Assembly: GCF_032854445.1 (NCBI RefSeq)
Contig: NC_088304.1
Coordinates: forward strand, 20,721,704-20,785,703
Reading direction: 5' to 3'
DNA length: 64,000 nucleotides
DNA from: Liolophura sinensis
Taxonomy: Eukaryota; Mollusca; Polyplacophora; Chitonida; Chitonidae
A program made the position numbers and the translations under genes. The notes beneath the pieces are model-generated. The model made no database searches. It saw only the letters and a list, made by a program, of their open reading frames with translations, and was not told where the DNA came from. Shown piece by piece: positions 57,757 through 64,000 of the stretch (positions are counted from its first letter, which is position 1; the number at the start of each line of letters is the position of its first letter).

Positions 57757-57940
57757 GTAATTGAGTGAGTGGGTGCTTGAGGTTTAACGTCGTACTTAAC
57801 AGTTTTCCATTTGACGACGAAGGGGTTCTTAGAGTGCATGTGATGTGCCTCCTTGTTGCAGTACGAAATTCCACCGATTTTTTATCTAGTGCTGCTTCAT
57901 TTTTTTGACTTACCACAGGCAAGTAAGTCGCCCTAACCAT
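57757..57940 (-). repeat. SINE of the second family
   Basis: Reverse copy of the 20720 element: (GAGT)n end, TTTAACGTCGTACTTAACAG, and the CTTACCACAGGCAAGTAAG block. Confidence 0.8.
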
Positions 57941-57954
57941 TAAACTGACTGGGG

Positions 57955-58150
57955 TCAAGCTACGACTTCCTCTTTTAAGGTCTTATGATTGACCTTCATA
58001 TGACGACGAGGAGTTATTAAACGTGTGGACACATACTGTGTCTTCTTGTGGCAGGGCGAGCCCATGACACCAACGTGCTGCCGCCACTGAACTATCATGC
58101 CGAAGACAACATACATGACACCACACCCAGTCACATTATGCAGAACGCAC
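57955..58150. repeat. Probable further dispersed repeat
   Basis: Contains ACTATCATGCCGAAGACA and CACCACACCCAGTCACATTA, which I recognise as text common in mollusc repeat DNA. No copy elsewhere in this window proves it. Confidence 0.4.
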
Positions 58151-58639
58151 GGCAACTACAATTTTTAAAGTCTTTGGTATGACCCGGCCCGGAGGAGTCA
58201 CTTGCTTTTCAGGGACACGAACGCTAAAGATGGAGCTATTTTTCAAATTTTCGAAAACAGAACGCTTAAAGCTAGATTAGAGGAGACGTGCAGTGCATAA
58301 ACAGCCGCTTTGCCACACGGATTGGGGAAAACATGTATTTTTTTTTCAAAAGGAAAATTCGGCCATGGGAGAATATGTCCAAAGCAAAATCAGGCAGATA
58401 CGTTTAATCTTGAGATGAGTCATTACATATACTTTTTTTCTCTCTTTTTCCACACAGGTTACTTTTTTTGGGAAATGGGAATCTGATTGCAGTGTTAGTT
58501 CTCGCCGGCGCTCAAATCTCAAAGTATACATATACATGTACATGCATAGGTAATCAGCAAAATTATACTCCTCGAATATTCTTAATTTATAGCCATATTT
58601 TTCAAAACAAAATAGGACGGGCAAAACGGCCCAGGAGAG

Positions 58640-58760
58640 TTCAAATTCAGCTAATGCTGGCTTCCTCTCCTGCCGTATAACTGAAGGTCTCCCAATCAAC
58701 CAGTGGGAGGACGTGCGTTTGGTTTTCTCCCACCATAAAGCTGACAGTCCCCTAAATAAA
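58640..58760 (+). repeat. Degraded MetaSINE-like fragment
   Basis: CTGGCTTCCTCTCCTGCCGT followed by weak matches to the CCCACCATAAAGCTG core. Confidence 0.45.
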
Positions 58761-59805
58761 TAAACAAAAGATAGTAATATTTCTGAATTCTGGTTTTCAC
58801 CACCCATGAAAACTAAGGCCCTGATAAAAGAGGAAAACCCATGAATAAACTAATCGAATACATTACTGTATCTTTATAACAGCAGGTCAACCTACCTGCT
58901 TCTTTTCTTCTGTAGGTAATAAGACATTGCTTGTTACACGCTGGGAACGAAGAGATTGAGACAGCCCATGTACAAGCTCTGGAAGAGTTCTAAGAACACC
59001 AGATAAGTCAGCTTATAAAAGTTATTTACGCGGCCGACTTTATGAGAATCACACAGTTTTCAATCATTCAAGTCGATTACCAAGGTATATATGTGGAACC
59101 CAGTGTAAGCCATCATGTTGGAGCTGAACTAGTAAATCGGTCTGTCAGCAACGTGCGGATGGTCATGCGTTTCTGCCGATTTAACTAGTAAGTCGTGGAC
59201 ATATCCATTCAGTCATTCACCATCCAGTTCATATGTCCAGGTCTTTCAATCCCTAAGGCACAGAAGGCGTTGGTTCAAACCAGGCCTTGGACGCGAAAAC
59301 TGTAGACTCTAGGTGTTCAGGGAATCTCTTGAAAGCTAAAATTAGCCAATGGCCAGGTGTTGAAAATATTCATACTGACTTCAGTGAATACAGTCAGCGT
59401 GATGACTGACATTTGCGATTTGTAAGGTAAACTTCTCTGGGAGAGGCAAGCTGAAAAAAAGTTTACAATAGTATACCTTTTAAAAATTGAAGTCTTTGTC
59501 CATTTCAAAAGTGTCTACATATAATGTTTCTATCTGCAATATTGTTATATTTAATAATATATGCTAGTTCATGATCGGAGTAAAACTACTGGTTATGAAA
59601 CGTCCCCACCCAAACGGGTACCTGATCCATCTCATGTGTTAAAGATGTGACCTAATTAGCCTCTATTTTCTAGTATAACTGTCCTCTTGTACATATTTAG
59701 CAGAGCTCCTGTAGCTATAACTTGTCCTTTTTCAACCATTATCCATTTGCCACATATGACGTGAAATCTGGCTTCGTTCTTGCTTATACATCAGAGTCTG
59801 AAAAA

Positions 59806-59807
<2 letters not shown>

Positions 59808-59874
<67 letters not shown>
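59808..59874. repeat. (TA)n microsatellite
   Basis: About 33 TA units in intergenic DNA. Confidence 0.98.
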
Positions 59875-59876
<2 letters not shown>

Positions 59877-60227
59877 TATAATATTTTTCTGTTTGCAATA
59901 GATAAACTGTGACTTTGTTCCATTATGTAGCGCTGGAAAATAACACTTTGATATGGCGGAAGATGGGATATTGTCAAATTGGCGCGAATCACGTGATGTG
60001 GGCAGCTGACGATTCAGCAATGGCCTGGCGTGAATTTACTTCTTACAACGAAACGAAAGCTGTATGAAAAGGGATGGAAGTATGCACATACGTGTATTCC
60101 AGACATTGGTTGTTGAATATTTATGCCAATATCTAAACAGCAATACGTTGTCTTAGCATTCGATTAGAATTTTGCAGTGATGCAATCACATCCAGTATTT
60201 TGCAGTGATGCTGCCAATGGCTTGTAG

Positions 60228-60463
60228 AGGTCTCCGTGGCTTAGTAGATAAGCGCGCTAGCGATGCATAATAACCAAGGAGCCTCTCGCCAATGAGGTCG
60301 TTGTGATCCAGCTCGTGCTGGCTTCCTTGCCACAGACCTGCGGATGGTCGTGGGTTCCCCTCGGCCTCTGCCCGGTTTCCCCTCCCACCATAATACCACC
60401 ATATAAATTAAATATACTTGAGTACGACGTTAAACACCAATCAAATAAAATAATCAATCAAAA
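60228..60463 (+). repeat. MetaSINE-like copy, near full length, with 8-bp target duplication
   Basis: Head GGTCTCCGTGGCTTAGTAG, B-box region diverged, full body and tail. Flanked by GCTTGTAG at 60220-60227 and 60464-60471. Confidence 0.92.
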
Positions 60464-61707
60464 GCTTGTAGTCAATAATTCACGAGGATTTCACTAGTTC
60501 ACAAAGATAACTTCAGCATTACAAAGCGGAGCCTTTAATTGTTCAGCAATATTAAAACTACGAACAAGTGTTTTGTGTTCCTTCACTGGAAATACTTATC
60601 TAAATCTCCTGCGACACACATGTGCACAGAACTGATAAATGAAGTTACCTTTATTTTAGGCAACTGTGTTAAGCATCATTGCCCCCATTGATCCAGGTAC
60701 TTATATAGTTTATGTTTCTGTAGAATCTGGGTTATATTCTAGAGCTATACTTCCTACAAAAACGACGATATTGTACTAAAAAGCTGCTTTTAAATAACAG
60801 CTACGGATCTGTTTACCTCATTAGTGCAGAGATCAGTTTAAACATTATTCAACCTGCATCATAGCCACCATGTCCGAGGATATAGGAATCATGTTGACAC
60901 AATGATTTACAACAACTAATAATTCTTTATTTCAGAGTAAATAGTCCCATATTACAAGTTAGTAGCAGAACGAAAAAGGTAAACATTGGTTAATTTATCT
61001 TTCAAACACGCTCTCGGCACTACATTACATTACAGCGGCTCGTTACGTCTACATGTAGCCATATACTTCATTTCGTCACAGAATGAAGTGAGCTTTTATA
61101 CTGATCACACATTTGCCCGTTCAAACGAAACTCTTATGTTCCTTGGGCCAACGAGTGTCGTCTTTTAATTAATGTAATTAAGGACCAGTCTCTGTGTTTC
61201 ATCCATTCCTTTTTCAGGAGGACAAATTTCTACGTTCTTGAATGCGGCAGAGCCAAAATCAAGATGCAGCACTTAACTCTAAGAGATACTACTTGAATAA
61301 TTTAACTTTGTTCAAAACTATTTGAAAAGTACCTCGAACCTATATCTTTATAAAATTAAAGATATACATTTTCTTCATGAGTTGTTGTGTTTCTGGCTTC
61401 AGTTCCCGTGGCGCAAGACGTTTTTATAACATTAGGTTTTCGTACATGTACCAACAGGCATCTTCTGTGGCATTTCATACTTTCTTCTCTTTACCACGAA
61501 TCTCAAATAACAAACGCAATTTCAGCAGAATTTCAGTTTCATGAATGATTTGAGCTCTGTTTATGTAGGCCATATCGACGATGTCGCTATCAATTTGTCT
61601 CAGTGCAAGAAAATCAGTACAAATGTCACCATGCTTTGCACATATGCCTGTCACAATGAATGTTTTATATACGTTTGCACGCATACGTTTTATGCGTATT
61701 TGACTTG

Positions 61708-61755
61708 GTATTCTTGAGTACGGCGTAAAACACCAGACAAATCAATAAATATTTG
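61708..61755 (+). repeat. MetaSINE-like tail
   Basis: TATTCTTGAGTACGGCGTAA and AACACCAGACAAATCAATAA only. Confidence 0.75.
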
Positions 61756-62312
61756 ACTTGGAGCCAAATTTGTGCTATAACAGTTTTCACCATGTGCAAT
61801 TGTGGAACCGGAAATAGTCTCAGCGCAAACCTAGCAACGGATAACCAATCAGAGTTCAATACCGCACTTAGCAGAGGCCTAGGCCTATGGCGTTGTTATT
61901 ATGTGACGCTATTTGCCTGTGTTATTATGTGATTAGCAGCTGGAAACCACGTACCGCAAGGAACAAAATATAAAAGCTTACAGCAGAGAGCGTAAAATCA
62001 GAGCAGTGACGTCATTGTAATATATGTTCATGAAGTTGTCAAAATGCGCACACGTAAACGGTGAAATTCCGACCTCTTGTCAATTCACCTCTGTTTGAAT
62101 TTCATCTAACGTTTCGTCTGAATGGTTAAATGCAGTAACTTAAGCAGAGTTAGGTAAAAATCACACACTGATATCCATGGCAGTTTTATTTTAAGTTACC
62201 GCTCTAAGATTATTCAGGAGGCTGTGTTGTCATCACACATAATAAAGCAGTCACATGTAAACAATGTGTAGTCACCAGGCCTCTTCTATGCTTTGTTCAC
62301 CAGCAGAATTCT

Positions 62313-62393
62313 GTCTTATGCTGGCATGCAGGTATGTATATGTGTGGAGTTCCACAAAGCCTCTGGCTACATACCTGCATGCCAGCATAAGAC
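62313..62393. repeat. Perfect 26-bp inverted repeat
   Basis: Arms 62313-62338 and 62368-62393 are exact reverse complements (arm contains CTGGCATGCAGGTATGTA). The 29-base loop has its own short stem TGTGGA/TCCACA (62343-62356). Confidence 0.92.
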
Positions 62394-62564
62394 ACTAACT
62401 CGGGCGTTTCCCTAAAATGATGATATCAATTGCGGGCGATTGGGAGACTTATGGTATGTAAGTTTATTGTATTTACCAGGTAGCACTATCCCGATAAACT
62501 CTTTATCCATATCCTTCGTGCTTTATACATTTACGAGTATGGGGGAACATTCTACGGACTTTAG

Positions 62565-63095
62565 TGTATGAACGATGGTAGGATATGAACGTTCCTCACG
62601 CATTCGGTTATACACGAAAATAGAGAACCCACATGTCATGGCCAGTAACTGATGGGTGATAGCGGGATATTTCAGACTGTCATCACAAGCACAAGTCAGT
62701 TAGTATCAGCCCTACTCATGTTCCTCACGTGTTAGGTTATACACTTAAATCGGGAACATGCATGTCATGGCTAGTAACTGATGGACAATCGCAGAAACCT
62801 TTAAGATTTTCCTCTCAGAACAACAAGTCAATTACTATCATCCCTACCCATTTTCCTCGCGGGATAGATTATATACGTAAATAGGAAACATGAAATGGTC
62901 AGCAACTGATAAAAGTTTGCAGGATATTTCAGTTTTTCCTCAAGTACATGTCAGTTAGTGTAGTCCCGATTCATGTTTCTCAAACATTTTAAATCTTACG
63001 ACGGAACATTCTACGAACGTTAACCGAAAAAAGGATCTTATGAGATTTCAGATTTTTCTCCTCGAACACGTCAGTTAGGATCATCCAGTTTGGTA
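62565..63095. repeat. Diverged tandem repeat, unit about 125 bp, about 4 copies
   Basis: TGTTCCTCACG, GTTATACAC, CATGTCATGG, AGTAACTGATGG and GTCAGTTAGTATCA blocks recur in the same order, increasingly diverged towards 63095. Confidence 0.75.
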
Positions 63096-63199
63096 ATTAA
63101 AGTTATCCCCCGTTGCGTTTCGAACTATTTCGTTTCTATAAAGAAACGGAAAGTGAATGCGTTCTCTGTCATCTTGACAGAGTCTCTGGTTATAACGGC

Positions 63200-63465
63200 T
63201 TAAAAGTCCCGGCACACCGATGGTACAAATGTAAAGTCATGCCGATGTGTTTGTATGACCTTTTCATGTCCCTTTTCCTCAACCAAGGAAATCTGCGGAG
63301 TGCTGCTCGAGATGTGGGAAGGTGGCGAACAAGCTATCCTCCTTTTCGATGTGGATCTGTGTTTGACGATGGCTAAAGCAGCCGCTATAATACAGAGGGC
63401 AACCAGCATGGAGGTGACTGCTATGGGCATCAAAAAAACGGCCTTAAAATGATCGTCTTTATTTT
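63200..63465 (-). CDS. Last coding exon of a second membrane protein
   Basis: After acceptor TGTTGCAG the frame reads NKDDHFKAVFLMPIAVTSML, then VALCIIAAALAIV (membrane helix), KHRSTSKRR and a tail of about 55 residues to TAA 63200-63202. It enters in phase 1. The topology matches the C-terminal exon of the receptor at 32947, though no sequence identity is evident. The rest of the gene lies mostly beyond the window. Confidence 0.7.
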
Positions 63466-63838
63466 CTGCAACAGAAATACAGAATCACAAAATACAGAGC
63501 TTAGAAATATGTCGAGTGTGAAGCATTTTTAAAATTTTCACCTGCAAATTTTCACATATATTATTTCAAGCGGTATAGCACAGAAGATGTTTGTGTTAAG
63601 TATTGAGCAAATTGCTAAACAGGTACACGATACAGGTAGTTTGGTGATACTGGTAATTGGTAATACAGGTATTTTCTAAAATAATTAATAAATGACAGTT
63701 TCACGTAATAGTGTAGATTTCTTACAAGAATCTTACAAATCATATTTGGTCCGTTTTTTACTGCCACTGCACAGAGGATACGTAGACATCTGTTAGTTAA
63801 AAAACAAAAAATGGCGGCAGTGTCATCACGTTGTTTAC

Positions 63839-63912
63839 CTGGACTTAGCAGACCGTTATTGGGTTCCTCACTTGGCGTCGGGCCCACTTGTACCACCGTC
63901 CAGAGACTGCGT
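63839..63912 (-). CDS. Candidate penultimate exon of the second membrane protein
   Basis: Reads VVQVGPTPSEEPNNGLLSPG, FnIII-like text, then a good donor CAG|GTAAAC in phase 1, the phase required by the exon at 63465. The upstream boundary is uncertain. A direct join leaves the FnIII fold short, so one more exon may be missing. Confidence 0.45.
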
Positions 63913-64000
63913 CTTTCAGAGGTAAGAGCAGACACGTGAATTTCGCAATTCTCGTCACACAGAGACGAGGGTAGACGGACAGACGGGGCCGTAGAGCTCG
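63913..64000. other. Right edge, nothing assigned
   Basis: Presumably the next intron of the second membrane-protein gene. Confidence 0.3.

Larger units (their letters stand above)
52643..63199. other. Intergenic interval, repeats only
   Basis: Between the receptor start and the next gene's stop I find no host exon. The promoter and any 5' UTR exon of the receptor should lie just above 52642 but show no clear TATA box. Unlisted stretches look unique and empty. Confidence 0.45.

Overview
The window is animal nuclear DNA, most likely from a mollusc and probably a bivalve. The evidence is AT-rich intergenic DNA, a gene with canonical GT/AG introns, and many tRNA-derived SINE copies whose shared 3' part (the ACGGCGTAAAACACCAATCAAATAAATA type of tail) is characteristic of mollusc and other lophotrochozoan MetaSINE-like families. 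Species cannot be fixed from the sequence.

Region 1 (about 519-13367) is a nearly whole but decayed Polinton/Maverick (adintovirus-like) element. It is bounded by terminal inverted repeats (TIRs) and a 5-bp direct repeat, GGCCT. In order it holds a cysteine-rich ORF embedded in the left TIR, a protein-primed family B DNA polymerase (+), a retroviral-type integrase (-), four small virion- or membrane-type genes (-), the FtsK/HerA-type packaging ATPase (-), the double jelly-roll major capsid protein (-), a C-terminally hydrophobic gene (+), a proline-repeat gene (-), a tandemly duplicated pair of structural-type genes (+), a membrane gene (+) and an 83-residue ORF (-) reading inward from the right TIR. 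Most large genes carry stops or frameshifts. The polymerase has lost its exonuclease part and no adenain-like protease is visible, so this copy looks dead. The ATPase, three small ORFs and the duplicated gene pair are still open.

Region 2 (13.4-32.9 kb) has no convincing host gene. It holds a 37-bp and a 67-bp minisatellite, at least two SINE families, and remnants of an L1-like ORF1, another LINE and a Tc1/mariner transposase.

Region 3 (32947-52642, minus strand) is one large host gene that I could assemble into 16 coding exons. The exons encode a signal peptide, an EMI domain, alternating EGF and calcium-binding EGF modules, a Thr-rich stalk, a very long novel helical and Cys-rich ectodomain encoded largely in a 3.8-kb exon, two Ig domains, an FnIII domain, a transmembrane helix and a short tail. 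All exon phases agree. The model reads through only if six single surplus bases, four of them in or beside short A/T runs, are taken as insertions; the corrected total is 7467 nt, exactly 2489 codons. Insertion-type assembly errors explain this best.

Region 4 (52.7-64 kb) holds SINEs, an RNase H-bearing non-LTR retrotransposon fragment, a (TA)n tract, a perfect 26-bp hairpin, a diverged 125-bp tandem repeat and, at the right edge, the last one or two exons of a second minus-strand membrane protein.
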